Positions 8,088-17,934 of a stretch of 64,000 nt of DNA are shown piece by piece. The stretch covers positions 6,094,001-6,158,000 of the forward strand of contig NZ_SJPG01000001.1 in assembly GCF_007859715.1 (NCBI RefSeq), given 5' to 3'. The notes beneath the pieces are model-generated. The model did no database searches, was not told where the DNA came from, and saw only the letters and a list, made by a program, of their open reading frames with translations. Every line of letters begins with the position of its first letter. Positions within the stretch are counted from its first letter, which is position 1. The translations under genes were made by a program, and so were the position numbers. The DNA comes from Rubinisphaera italica (lineage in GTDB: Bacteria; Planctomycetota; Planctomycetia; Planctomycetales; Planctomycetaceae).

Positions 8088-10826
8088 TTATCGTGATGGC
8101 ACACTGATGGATTTAATTCCAGCCAGCGCCGTCTGCTGTGTTTCCAGACTACCCAGAATGCTTTCGGTTTGAATGAACTCGTTGAGTAGTCGAGCCTTCT
8201 TGCTTTCCAGCAGAATTTTCAATTCCTCAATCCGCTCATTCGTGGTGTCGATCGAGGAGGTCAGCGAATTTTTCTCATTAGTGAACGTTCCATCGACAAT
8301 GTCAGTCAATGAGTTCAGTGTGCTGTTAATTTTATCTCCAAAGCCAGTATCTTTTTGCGTAAAGAATTCTTTGACGCCGTTAAAATCATTCCGCAGATGT
8401 TCCTGCAGCCGATCTTCATTCAATTCCAGAATTCCGCCGGCTCCAACGCGAACTCCCAACGCACTTAATGATTGAATGGTTTCATTACCAATCCCAAATC
8501 GTTTTCCGAGGGCATTACTCATTCGATTTGTGACTCGCAAAACGAAAGTATCCCCTTGCAGAATTCCCCGCTGATTCGATTCCGTGTCGAATTTCGTCAA
8601 CTCGCTCCCAATATCAATAAACTGATTGTAAGTCGAAACGAAGTTCTTCAGGTTATTGACAATACTTTCTGTGTTGGCCTCGATTTTGACAGTCGCAGCA
8701 GTTGACCCTGCATTGGTAATATCCAGATCGATTCCCTGTACGACTCCATCGAATCGATTCGTTTTTGAGGAAATCAAAAACGCCGAAGCAGGATCTGCAC
8801 CGACCCGCAGAATCGCATTATTACCTTTGGCGATCGTTGCAAAGTTGAGATCGAGATCTCCATCATCGAAAACAAGACGACTCTTCTTACCGGTTTCTGT
8901 CGCCGTCACACTGAGGCGTTTCGAATTAAAACTCGATCCATCGTCAAACACACTTGCTTTGACGGCTGAACCTGCGGCATTCATTTTGGAGACAACATCG
9001 GACAACGTATCGTCATCATCAATATCGACGATGGTTGCTTTTCGACTCGAAATCCGCTGAGCACCATCGCCACCTGTGTAGGGATCTCGTAAAAGTCGCA
9101 GATCGGCTGCGGTTGTTGTTTGTCCAAACTCTTCCACAGCCAGCGTCCCCGCGCCACCGGCTTCATCAATCAGCACAAAACCATCGCCGGTTTCATTCAG
9201 TTCTGCTCTTACGGAAACCGACGAATTTGCATTGATACGGGTAATCACATCTCCAATATTCTTAACCGCTGAGGTAATGTTTATGACGCCAACATTGCCA
9301 TCGGAATCGGTGATTTGAAACAGACCAACCTCGACCGCGCCGCCATCAGGTGCATAATCGGAAATCAAGGTCGCTTTATTGACAAACTGCTGGTGCAGAG
9401 ACTCGGAATCAATTTCAGTCACAGCATCATCAACTTCGAGCCCCAGGTCGGCGATGGCCGTTCCTGTATTAACATCGGCAATAATCAGGTTACTGTCGGT
9501 TGCTCCAGAAGTATCTTTGATAATCAGACCATTACCGAGATCATTGATCGATGCACTGACGAGCAGTTTGTCACCCGTGCCATCTTCGGTTGCTGCGTTA
9601 ATGGCCTCGATAATATCCGTCAGCGTTTCGGCAGAAGACAAATCGATTGTTGCCGTTTGCCCCGATCGATCCGTAATCGAAATCTCACCCAGCGTTTCGA
9701 TTCCCTGTCCACCACGAATATTCCTCAGCAGGACAGAATTCAAACCTCCCGAAAGACGATTTCCCGTCAATGTATCTCCAGAGGATGCCGCGTTCAGTCC
9801 CAGGTGTTTGACGACTGAGGAATTGTTGATGTCTTCGACGCTGAGTGTCTCTGCACCCGACGTATTGTCTGTTAATACGATACGTCCACTGACAATCTCT
9901 GCGGAGACCCGTCCGGCATTGTCATCATGATCGTTTATATTAGTGAGGACATCTTTGAGTGACTTCACTCCATCGAGATTGACTTCCAGATTCGTGTCAT
10001 CAGACAGATTGATCTTGATATCCGCGGCTCCGTTCAGGAGCGTAATGCCGTTGCCATCATTGATCTGCTTGAGAGAGAAGTTCTCAGTCACTTCGAAAAC
10101 TTCATCTCCGTCAAGGGTGGCACTGGAAACGGATTTATCAATTCCCAGATTTGCAGCAGTCGAACCACCATTCAAATCGACTACGGCTAGATTGGTACTT
10201 GTGCTCCCGGAAGTATCTTCCAGGATAAAGCGACCATCGACAACCCGAGCCGAGACGGAGATGTCGACATTGGAATTGATTTCATTCAAAACATCATCGA
10301 CATTGAGTGCTTCGGTCAGACTGATGACAGCCGAGGATCCCGAGCGATCTGTAATTCGAATCTTGCCACGACGGATTCCAGATCCATCATTCAACGATTC
10401 GAGCAGAGTCGGTTCGTCCAGAAAACCTCCCTGCGAAATGATGAGTGTACCTTCGCCAACCTTCTGCTCAGTTGCATCGGCAAAACCACGTGAAAGCGAC
10501 TGATGAGCGGAGGCCTGTTGAACCGATTGGAAAACGTAACTGCCATTGATCGCAGTTTTTCCAACTGAAACTTTGAACTGATCAGAACCGGCATTCGTCA
10601 CTTTCTGTTGCTCGAAAGTGATTTTATTTTTCAGAGAAGAGACTGAAGTCGAGAGCGTGAGCACATTGGCTTCAAGAACACCAATCGCCGTTTTCTGGGC
10701 ATCAAATTCCTGGGCACGAGCATCCAGGCGGTCAATGGCACGCTGCTGATTCGTCGCCAGTGCTTCCACAAGACCGGCAATGTCCAGTCCGCTGATCAAT
10801 CCGGTTGTTAATGACAGATTAGACAT
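8088..10826 (-). CDS. fliD: Flagellar filament cap FliD (HAP2), enlarged with tandem flagellin-IN-like modules
   Basis: The N-terminus (LTTGLISGLDIAGLVEALATNQQ) and C-terminus (residues 690-912: QGIDLDITNAG, coiled-coil EKNSLTSSIDTTNERIEELK) are those of FliD, which caps the growing flagellum and folds flagellin subunits. At 912 residues it is nearly twice the E. coli length. The excess is five modules of about 100 residues (roughly 145-250, 255-345, 370-470, 495-590, 596-660), each with ITDxxGxxxxI, a helix ending INA or MNA, and most with an LxDTSG-like strand then LGL. These resemble Flagellin_IN repeats. The ATG is at 10826. The methyltransferase gene lies 223 bp upstream. Confidence 0.9.
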   Translation of the reverse strand: MSNLSLTTGLISGLDIAGLVEALATNQQRAIDRLDARAQEFDAQKTAIGVLEANVLTLSTSVSSLKNKITFEQQKVTNAGSDQFKVSVGKTAINGSYVFQSVQQASAHQSLSRGFADATEQKVGEGTLIISQGGFLDEPTLLESLNDGSGIRRGKIRITDRSGSSAVISLTEALNVDDVLNEINSNVDISVSARVVDGRFILEDTSGSTSTNLAVVDLNGGSTAANLGIDKSVSSATLDGDEVFEVTENFSLKQINDGNGITLLNGAADIKINLSDDTNLEVNLDGVKSLKDVLTNINDHDDNAGRVSAEIVSGRIVLTDNTSGAETLSVEDINNSSVVKHLGLNAASSGDTLTGNRLSGGLNSVLLRNIRGGQGIETLGEISITDRSGQTATIDLSSAETLTDIIEAINAATEDGTGDKLLVSASINDLGNGLIIKDTSGATDSNLIIADVNTGTAIADLGLEVDDAVTEIDSESLHQQFVNKATLISDYAPDGGAVEVGLFQITDSDGNVGVINITSAVKNIGDVITRINANSSVSVRAELNETGDGFVLIDEAGGAGTLAVEEFGQTTTAADLRLLRDPYTGGDGAQRISSRKATIVDIDDDDTLSDVVSKMNAAGSAVKASVFDDGSSFNSKRLSVTATETGKKSRLVFDDGDLDLNFATIAKGNNAILRVGADPASAFLISSKTNRFDGVVQGIDLDITNAGSTAATVKIEANTESIVNNLKNFVSTYNQFIDIGSELTKFDTESNQRGILQGDTFVLRVTNRMSNALGKRFGIGNETIQSLSALGVRVGAGGILELNEDRLQEHLRNDFNGVKEFFTQKDTGFGDKINSTLNSLTDIVDGTFTNEKNSLTSSIDTTNERIEELKILLESKKARLLNEFIQTESILGSLETQQTALAGIKSISVPSR

Positions 10827-11049
10827 TGAAAGAACCTGAAGTGCCCAAAGGAACCAACAAACTCAGTGACACGAGAATTGTGAGACATCGAGTCATCATG
10901 GCGCTTTACTATTTATCGACAGCTCAGGGCACAGAATCAGCGAAGACTTTGTGGCTTAAATCATTTGCGGAAAATATAACGCTTTTCCCACCGACTTGGG
11001 GTTTTGTAGCGGTTGAAACGAATACGGATTCCGTTGCGTTTCATTTCCG

Positions 11050-11709
11050 TCAGGCAACATTTTTCTTCGCTGCAACTAACATCCGTTTTCGTATGAACAA
11101 CTGGTTATTGCTCAAGTGCAGCACATGCAGATTGGAAACTTCCTTTTCCAGAAATCGATCGATCGGAGGCGAGGCCAGTTTCTCTCGTCCTGGGAAGTAG
11201 TCATCAAATCCCAGTAAACCTCCTGGTGCCAGACGTGGCCAGGCCCATTCGAGAGCTTGATGTGTCGGATCGTGATGATCCAGATCGATGTAGATGAACG
11301 CAAACTGATTCACCGGACAAGCTTCCAGGCACTCGGGCACAAAACCTTCCCAGAGTTCAAAGCAGTCATCGAGAATCTCGCCGGGCAGAACTCCTACATT
11401 CTGTTGAGCCGCTTGTGCCAGGTCGCGATGCTTTTTGATGGAATCCAGAATGATCTTTCGAAAGTTTTCAACTCCTCCAGAGCTGAGCTCTCCCTTTTTG
11501 TACAATCCATGATCGTGTTCAGTCGGTTCGGCCATGCCGACAAAACTGTCAAACGCATGCACTTTCCGTTTGAGCACCTGAGCGACTGCAACCAGTCGTT
11601 TGAACAACGCACCACGAAATACACCAACTTCGGCGAAATCTCCAGGCACATTGATCAATTCATTTAACATGTCGCCTAGTACATCATCCGGCAAAAAACC
11701 TGTTCCCAT
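11050..11709 (-). CDS. TylF/MycF-family O-methyltransferase-like protein
   Basis: The 219-residue protein shows [17 protein letters not shown] (SAM-binding motif I), [13 protein letters not shown] (acidic residue after strand 2), and [36 protein letters not shown], matching the macrocin O-methyltransferase (TylF) pattern in which an acidic cluster binds Mg2+ and the acceptor hydroxyl. The family methylates sugar hydroxyls in macrolides and in surface glycans. It sits between the multidomain glycan enzyme and fliD on the same strand, so methylation of a sugar on the flagellum is a reasonable guess. The ATG at 11709 is the first in-frame start. Confidence 0.8.
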   Translation of the reverse strand: MGTGFLPDDVLGDMLNELINVPGDFAEVGVFRGALFKRLVAVAQVLKRKVHAFDSFVGMAEPTEHDHGLYKKGELSSGGVENFRKIILDSIKKHRDLAQAAQQNVGVLPGEILDDCFELWEGFVPECLEACPVNQFAFIYIDLDHHDPTHQALEWAWPRLAPGGLLGFDDYFPGREKLASPPIDRFLEKEVSNLHVLHLSNNQLFIRKRMLVAAKKNVA

Positions 11710-11782
11710 GATTGATCCTAATAATAAATATTGTGTTTATTTAAACAGAGTTTGTTTCCAAACAACCTGCCCTGCCCTGAGA

Positions 11783-14700
11783 TTATTTCCCGGGCATTCG
11801 CTGGAATTTGAGAAAACTGATATTCGTATCTGGATAATGCTCGTATGGTTTTTCGATGCATGAACTGAGGTAATAGCCTTGCTGCATCATTAACTGAACG
11901 TAGTCCTGCAGATCACGATTGAAGACCGGCGGATTCCCGCCGCGACGCCAGCGTTCTTTGCCGAGAATCTCGGCGATCAAAATGACGTCGCTGGCCCGAC
12001 TAATTCGCTCGAGCATCGTAGTGATTGTTTCATCATCGATATGCAGCAAAACCGTATAGAGCAGAGCGGCATCGGTTTTGGGATATTCATCGCAAAAACC
12101 GATTGTCTGGAATTCGTAGCCGGTATGCGTTTCCTCAGCCGTTGATATCGCCTGTGGATTCACATCCAGACCGAGATAATAATCAGTCGGAAAGGCCTTG
12201 CAGAGTCGTCCGTAACCACAGCCGATTTCGAGTACACTCCGTTTGATATGCTCTTTCAGCTGCTCCCATAAAACCGGTCGCACATCCCAGCCTTCCGGGA
12301 AGGCTCCGAGATCCTCATTCTGAGGAATGATGTTGGCGAGTTGATCGTTCTTCCAGAATTCATCGAGCTGAGCGGCTGTCGATTCCAGAGGTTTTTCTTC
12401 GACACCTGGCATCTCAAAACTTGAAACTCTGGTCGCTGAGGAATCTTCTGTGTACCCGAAGACTTCATTGTAATCCTGACAGTGTTGAAAAACTCTTTCC
12501 GCCAGTTCTTTAGCTGGTCCTTCAGGTTCACGTAGATAACGATTGACGGAATTGGTAGTCACCGCGCCCTCGTGTTTGTCATCTTCATACTTGCGATGGG
12601 GCACCGCTTCGAGACTCATGCGGTGGTCGCCGAGTCCCGGCAAGCCGAGTTGTGCAGCCAGTTTGTCAATCAATTCCGGCTGCTGACACATATCAATGTA
12701 TCGCACAAGAGTGTGTGGGCGTTTTGCCATTTCGACGAGAGAAGTTGCGGTTTGAATCGCACGTTTTTCAATCCAGTTGTCATCGACAAACAGATCCAAT
12801 TTGGGGGCCAGATCCAGAGCCGAGAGGATGACATCCCGTAGATCGCGGACACACAGAATCAAATGCTCTGGCGGATACATCTGCAGGAAGGATTGCCAGT
12901 TGGCGAAGTTCACCATCTTGACGCCCCAGTAATCCAGCGACTGTAATTTGGGCAACAGTCGTCGATTAAAATAAGACTGGAACGACTCAGGAGATTCGTC
13001 CGCCTTTTTCCAGTCTTCTTCAGAGACGTTCAGTCCGAATTCCTGCATTTGCTTGAGAACCTGATCGGGCCAGTTATTCAGATGAATGTTGGGCTCGAGC
13101 AGAATCAGTCCATGGTCGGGAACCGTCAGTTTATCGCAGAGTAAAGTCGTACCGCTTCGCATCATGCCATAAATGGCGAGTTTCATCGGTGCAGCAACTT
13201 GCTGGGCAGGCGAAGTTGCAGGCTGATTCCGATACTGATTCAACATCTGATTGACGCGAACTGTCCATTCATGGCCGGAGCCGGAACGAGGTCCGATCGA
13301 ATGGCGTCCACGCCGATTGGCAAACAAGGGCTCGTTAATCTTAATGCAACGATGCTTAGCCCAGATGCGCATGTAATAATGAAAATCTTCGCCGACATCG
13401 AGAGTTTCGTCGAAGGGATTTGCAGCAGCGATTTCTGTGCGGACAAAGTGCCCCATCTGCAACGAGTGGAATGGATCTGCATTCAGAACATCTTCAAATC
13501 GATTCGTCGGCCCAAGTTGCCCCTCGCGTCGTTCTGCCTGTTTACTGCCATCATTGAAGCTGAAAATCTGCCCCCAGATCGCATCATAATCGTCCAGCAA
13601 ATGCTCGACATTGGCAAACGTTTCCGGCACAAGAACATCATCAGCATCCAGAAAAAAGACCCACTCAATCCCCTGTGCGGCGGCCTGCTCGACGGCATAA
13701 TTACGAGCCCGAGATCGACCAATCTGTCCCTGTAGATCATCAATTCTGAAGGGGATGACTTTGCAGAATGGACCGGGCGAACGGACGCAGGCATCACGAA
13801 TCGAGCGTTCTGCTTCTTTGTAAATTTCGGCATGTCCCGGTCCGATTGGGGTAATGATTGCACATTGAGGTCGCAATGACTTCTTTGTTGATGATTTCTC
13901 AATAACGACCGGTGGTTGACCCGGTGAACTGAGCTCGGTCTGAGATGTTTTTTGACTGGATTCTTTGACCAGTGTTTTTAATTCCTCTGCAACCTGCTCC
14001 ACAACAGTTGACCATTCCCCGGGAGAGGCTTGTCGATAAAGTTTCAGCGAGTTGTACCAGGGTGTCGAGGTCTCTCCACGAAACCAGCGCCAGTCTGGCA
14101 AAGAATTTAGCAGGCACCATGTTGGAGTGCCCAATCCGCCCGCAAAATGAACGGTCGCATTGTCGATAGAAATCACGAGATCCAGTTCTGCGATTTTGGC
14201 GGAGAAATCTTCGAGGTCATTCAGCGGATTACTGTCTGACCAGTCGTTAATTTTCACACCAGTACGACGATGTGTTTCGAGTAATTCCTGTTGATGATTG
14301 CCATATTGCAGATTGACGAAGTGCACATGTGGGGTTTTTAGAATCTGCTCCCAGTGTTCAAGCGGGAGTGAACGGCGCGTTTGCAAATCGAGATTCTTGC
14401 CTCCAAACCAGGAAATCCCAATCTTCAGTCCCTCGCCCAGTTCCTGAAAGCGAGACTTCCATTTTTGGCGAAGTTCTGGATTGGCGGTCAGTATTTTTTC
14501 CTGACGGGGAAATTGATTGAAATGATTGCGATATCGTCCAGGTAAATCGGCCAGGCAGATCTGGAAATCGATTCCCGGAAGAGTGACGGGGACTTTTGGG
14601 TCCAGATCCTCTCGTGGAATCACTTTGACGGAGGGAAATGAACGGGCAAGCAGAGGCACCATCCGCCCATCGATCTCCAGCGTGACTTGTTCCGCTTGAG

Positions 14701-15829
14701 CCAGTAAATCCGGCAGGCAGGTTGCGAACATTACAACGTCACCGATGCCTTGCTCGGAGAAGACCAGTAGCTTCTGATTGGTCAACGATTCCCCATTCCA
14801 GGTGGGGTGCTGAAACGGGCGATGGTCGTGATCCTGTTTTCGATATCGCCAGTTGTATAACTTCCAGCCAGTTTTAAATTCCCGATTTCGCAAATGGACT
14901 TGCGAGAGGGAATGATGAGCTTCGGCATAGTCGGGACGGAGTTGAATAGCCCGTTCATACAATTCCTGACAGCGTTCCGGTTCTCCGATCGCTTCCAGAA
15001 TATTTGCGAGATTGTTATGAGCATCCGGCAAGTTCGGATTGGCTTCTATCGCCTGATTGAGAGAGTTCAATCCTTTCAGATACTCTGCTCGTCCCTGATA
15101 AATTACACCCAGATTATTCCAGGCGGAAGAACAGGATCGATCAATCTCCAGAGCTTTTAAGTAATAAGCTTCAGCTTCGGACATTTGATTCGCAAATTGC
15201 AGTTCTCGTGCCAGATTATGATTTGCCACTAGACTTTTGGGATGATCACTCAAGGCGTATCGAAAGCATTGCAAAGCCTGTTCACGATCATTCAACCGGG
15301 AATGGCAATCGCCTGCGTGAATGAGAATGTCAAACTTATCCTGGGAAGTCGGATTGCTGTTCAAGGCTGTGCGATAGCAATGAACAGCAGCCGCGTAATC
15401 TTTTTGCTGCTCATGAATTCGGCCGAGCATATTGAGCACGACGGGATCGTTGGGCTCGATGGCGAGCACTTCTTCACAAAGCCGTTTTGCTTTGTCGAGA
15501 TCGCCTGCTGATCGACAGGCCGAAGCGAGATTTTTAAGAAATAAATGTGCATTCGGCTTGAGTTGCAGAGCACGTTCAATCCGCTTGATCGCAGCCCGAT
15601 GATCGCCCTGCTGGTGGAGAATTACGCCAGAGAGATGCAAAGCGTCTGCATGATCCGGCTCGCGTTGCAGGAGTCGTTCGTACTCTGCCATCGCCTGGGC
15701 AAGATCGCCTTGCTGATGTTTCTGCATGGCGGTCTTGATTTCATTTTCCGGAAAGGAAATATGAGGTTGAGCCGCGACGCCGACGTTCGAGGAATTTTCG
15801 CGATGAGTCGTGGGTAGATTTTGAGTCAA
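11783..15829 (-). CDS. 1348-residue fusion: TPR + GT9-like + GT2 glycosyltransferase + sulfotransferase + SAM methyltransferase
   Basis: Domains in order: TPR repeats (about 30-330); a GT9/heptosyltransferase-like domain (350-610; FSEQGIGDVVMFATCLPDL, later DLVISIDNATVHFAGGLGTP); a GT-A family 2 domain (653-860) with DxD-type motif FFLDADD at 725; a sulfotransferase (882-1130) with PAPS loop YGMMRSGTT and 3'-phosphate motif LCVRDLRDVILSALD; and a class I methyltransferase (1150-1348) with VLEIGCGYGR. Low-complexity linkers separate them. All core motifs look intact. The start is a TTG at 15829 preceded by AAGGACAGGGACG; the first ATG lies 34 codons inside. The TPR part probably binds the protein acceptor, perhaps flagellin, as in TPR-type O-glycosyltransferases. 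Confidence 0.85.
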   Translation of the reverse strand: MTQNLPTTHRENSSNVGVAAQPHISFPENEIKTAMQKHQQGDLAQAMAEYERLLQREPDHADALHLSGVILHQQGDHRAAIKRIERALQLKPNAHLFLKNLASACRSAGDLDKAKRLCEEVLAIEPNDPVVLNMLGRIHEQQKDYAAAVHCYRTALNSNPTSQDKFDILIHAGDCHSRLNDREQALQCFRYALSDHPKSLVANHNLARELQFANQMSEAEAYYLKALEIDRSCSSAWNNLGVIYQGRAEYLKGLNSLNQAIEANPNLPDAHNNLANILEAIGEPERCQELYERAIQLRPDYAEAHHSLSQVHLRNREFKTGWKLYNWRYRKQDHDHRPFQHPTWNGESLTNQKLLVFSEQGIGDVVMFATCLPDLLAQAEQVTLEIDGRMVPLLARSFPSVKVIPREDLDPKVPVTLPGIDFQICLADLPGRYRNHFNQFPRQEKILTANPELRQKWKSRFQELGEGLKIGISWFGGKNLDLQTRRSLPLEHWEQILKTPHVHFVNLQYGNHQQELLETHRRTGVKINDWSDSNPLNDLEDFSAKIAELDLVISIDNATVHFAGGLGTPTWCLLNSLPDWRWFRGETSTPWYNSLKLYRQASPGEWSTVVEQVAEELKTLVKESSQKTSQTELSSPGQPPVVIEKSSTKKSLRPQCAIITPIGPGHAEIYKEAERSIRDACVRSPGPFCKVIPFRIDDLQGQIGRSRARNYAVEQAAAQGIEWVFFLDADDVLVPETFANVEHLLDDYDAIWGQIFSFNDGSKQAERREGQLGPTNRFEDVLNADPFHSLQMGHFVRTEIAAANPFDETLDVGEDFHYYMRIWAKHRCIKINEPLFANRRGRHSIGPRSGSGHEWTVRVNQMLNQYRNQPATSPAQQVAAPMKLAIYGMMRSGTTLLCDKLTVPDHGLILLEPNIHLNNWPDQVLKQMQEFGLNVSEEDWKKADESPESFQSYFNRRLLPKLQSLDYWGVKMVNFANWQSFLQMYPPEHLILCVRDLRDVILSALDLAPKLDLFVDDNWIEKRAIQTATSLVEMAKRPHTLVRYIDMCQQPELIDKLAAQLGLPGLGDHRMSLEAVPHRKYEDDKHEGAVTTNSVNRYLREPEGPAKELAERVFQHCQDYNEVFGYTEDSSATRVSSFEMPGVEEKPLESTAAQLDEFWKNDQLANIIPQNEDLGAFPEGWDVRPVLWEQLKEHIKRSVLEIGCGYGRLCKAFPTDYYLGLDVNPQAISTAEETHTGYEFQTIGFCDEYPKTDAALLYTVLLHIDDETITTMLERISRASDVILIAEILGKERWRRGGNPPVFNRDLQDYVQLMMQQGYYLSSCIEKPYEHYPDTNISFLKFQRMPGK

Positions 15830-15924
15830 CGTCCCTGTCCTTATTCCCTGCTGGTCAAGCGGTGCCTGACGATATGGGTTCTCTATTTATTGAGTTACTT
15901 TGATTCAAATCACTCGCCCATCTT

Positions 15925-17934
15925 TCATTGGGAAAGGGGGGAGTCGAATCTTTGAGTATCTACCGGAAGTGTTTCCAGAAGTGGCCCAATGTATTTTTCG
16001 TACTGTTTCCATTTCTGTACGGACTGCTGATAAATTGGCTGTCTCACCTGCCAGAGTGAAGCCGTGTGGACGGCTCGTTCGTTTTGATGAAACTGCAGAC
16101 AAGACTCTTCCCAGGGGAGTCCGCAAATTTCTTCAACAAGTCGATGAGTTTCTGTGACTTGATTCGAAACAAGTTCTTCGTAAACGACTTCATGAATTGT
16201 GATCGGCAGCACATGATGCCAGTGTTCCATGAGCCGCAGATGCTCTCGATAGAAGATGCCGATGTTCTTCAGATCAAAACTGAATTCATGGTACGCGGTG
16301 AAGTTTTGAAAATAGCAGGACAACCCGATATCACGAGGATCTCGCTGCGTATAAATGATGGTCGCCTCGGGAAAGAGCATTGAGATCAACCCGAGTTGAA
16401 ACGCATTGTTGGGCATTTTATCAGTAATTCGTTTAGCCTCACCTGCGGTTGCCACAAGACGCTGCAGATACACCTGAGCCATTTCTTCCAGGTAAGACTG
16501 GCTGAGTTCTGACAAACACCCCGGATAGGCTTTCTCGTTCTGACCTTCCTGTCTAAAGGGACGTTCGAGAAAGTTCTGGATTAGATGCCGAATCCCATCG
16601 AATTCTCCCGCCCCCTGAACGTGAGAATGACTGGTCAGAATCTGATCGATTAAGGTCGAACCCGATCTCGGCATCCCGAGTATAAAAATAGGTTGCGTTG
16701 TCTTTGAGCCACGGAATTGATGAGAAGGATTCGCGTGAGCCGGAAACGCTGCAATCATTTGATCGACAAGTGATTTGAGCCGGCCTTCGTCAAAGTTTAA
16801 ACGTCGTGGAGTCAGTTGATTGGCTTTTTCAAAATGTGCAAATGCTTCTGAATAAAGCCCCAGCCGATCACTTCGCTTACCGAGGCTGAAAAAGGCATTG
16901 GCCCGTGCAATTTCATCGAGTTCTTCGTTGTGGAGCAAACGCTCCAACTCCGCCACTTCGTGCTCGGTCACGTGATCGGAATTGAACGTGAACAAGTTGT
17001 AGTAGGCTGGGGCAAAGTTCGGATCGATCCGGATCAGCTCTCGACACTGAACCGCAGACTCTTCAAATCGCCCGACTGTATTGAGCATCGAGACGTAGTT
17101 CAGACGAAAATCGGTACTATCAGGTGCCCATTCGACCGCCTTTTGATAATGCTCTATTGCCTGATCATTGCGATGACAATCTCGATAAAGATTTCCGAGA
17201 TTGTAATGTGCCCCGGCAAATTGAGGATGAAGGCGGACCGCTTGTTTCAACGCTTTCTCGGCTTCTGTCAGTCGTTTGAGTTCGTGTAGTGTTGCTCCAT
17301 AATTGCACCACAAACCGGGCTGGCGAACATCAATTTGTGTGGCCCGTTGGAAGAGTTCAACAGCCTCTTTCAGTTTCCCCATGACGCGATACAGACTGCC
17401 CAGTTCATTCAGGACAGCTGGTGTTTCAGCACCCAATTCGAGAACTCGCAGATAGGAAGTAACCGCCTCATCCAATTGTCCTGTTTTTGCAAAAATCTTT
17501 CCCAGTAAACGATGACAGGAGACTTCGCCGGGTTCAATCTGTAACGCTTTATGCAGGGACTCGATTGCCAATATTTCTTTGTTCAATCCTGCCTGGGTTT
17601 CTGCCAGGCTTTTCCAGGAATCACACAATGCAGGATTGATCTTGGTCGCTTGCAGAAAATGATTTTCGGCTGGTTGAAGATTGCCGAGGGCTTTATAAAC
17701 GTTTCCGGTATTGAGATGCAGTTTGGCTGTGGGATTGGGTTGTCGGAGGGCTTCCTTCAAAAAGGGAAGAGCTTCCCGATGATTCCCGCGATGATGCTCA
17801 GCCAGTCCTCTCAACTGCAGCGTCATGGCATCCCGACGTGATCGCAGGAGTTGATCGTACAGCAGAATCGCTGTCGAAAAATCACCCTGCTGATGCAGTT
17901 CAAGAGCATGTTGTAATTCGGGAGAAGTCGACAT
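15925..17934 (-). CDS. TPR-repeat sulfotransferase
   Basis: The product has 669 residues. Residues 5-390 are about ten TPR units (for example AGAHYNLGNLYRDCHRNDQA). Residues 412-660 are a PAPS-dependent sulfotransferase: FILGMPRSGSTLIDQIL holds the 5'-phosphosulfate loop (421-427), and IIYTQRDPRDIGLSCYFQNF (526-545) is the 3'-phosphate motif. The architecture resembles bacterial tyrosylprotein-sulfotransferase-like enzymes, where TPRs recruit a protein or glycoprotein. The ATG at 17934 is chosen over a TTG 48 bases upstream; neither has a strong ribosome site. It is the first gene of the minus-strand run that ends with fliD and fliS. Confidence 0.85.
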   Translation of the reverse strand: MSTSPELQHALELHQQGDFSTAILLYDQLLRSRRDAMTLQLRGLAEHHRGNHREALPFLKEALRQPNPTAKLHLNTGNVYKALGNLQPAENHFLQATKINPALCDSWKSLAETQAGLNKEILAIESLHKALQIEPGEVSCHRLLGKIFAKTGQLDEAVTSYLRVLELGAETPAVLNELGSLYRVMGKLKEAVELFQRATQIDVRQPGLWCNYGATLHELKRLTEAEKALKQAVRLHPQFAGAHYNLGNLYRDCHRNDQAIEHYQKAVEWAPDSTDFRLNYVSMLNTVGRFEESAVQCRELIRIDPNFAPAYYNLFTFNSDHVTEHEVAELERLLHNEELDEIARANAFFSLGKRSDRLGLYSEAFAHFEKANQLTPRRLNFDEGRLKSLVDQMIAAFPAHANPSHQFRGSKTTQPIFILGMPRSGSTLIDQILTSHSHVQGAGEFDGIRHLIQNFLERPFRQEGQNEKAYPGCLSELSQSYLEEMAQVYLQRLVATAGEAKRITDKMPNNAFQLGLISMLFPEATIIYTQRDPRDIGLSCYFQNFTAYHEFSFDLKNIGIFYREHLRLMEHWHHVLPITIHEVVYEELVSNQVTETHRLVEEICGLPWEESCLQFHQNERAVHTASLWQVRQPIYQQSVQKWKQYEKYIGPLLETLPVDTQRFDSPLSQ

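Noticed and set aside
10826..11200. 124-codon plus-strand frame starting at the fliD start codon
   Set aside because: Overlaps the TylF-like methyltransferase gene over its second half, has no recognisable domain, and no ribosome site.
13199..13735. 178-codon plus-strand frame inside the fusion gene
   Set aside because: Antisense to a conserved glycosyltransferase domain; no motifs.
11783..15829. The fusion gene as a result of read errors joining separate genes
   Set aside because: The frame is unbroken across about 4 kb, each domain has its motifs, and linkers are low-complexity as in natural fusions; only comparison with relatives could overturn this.
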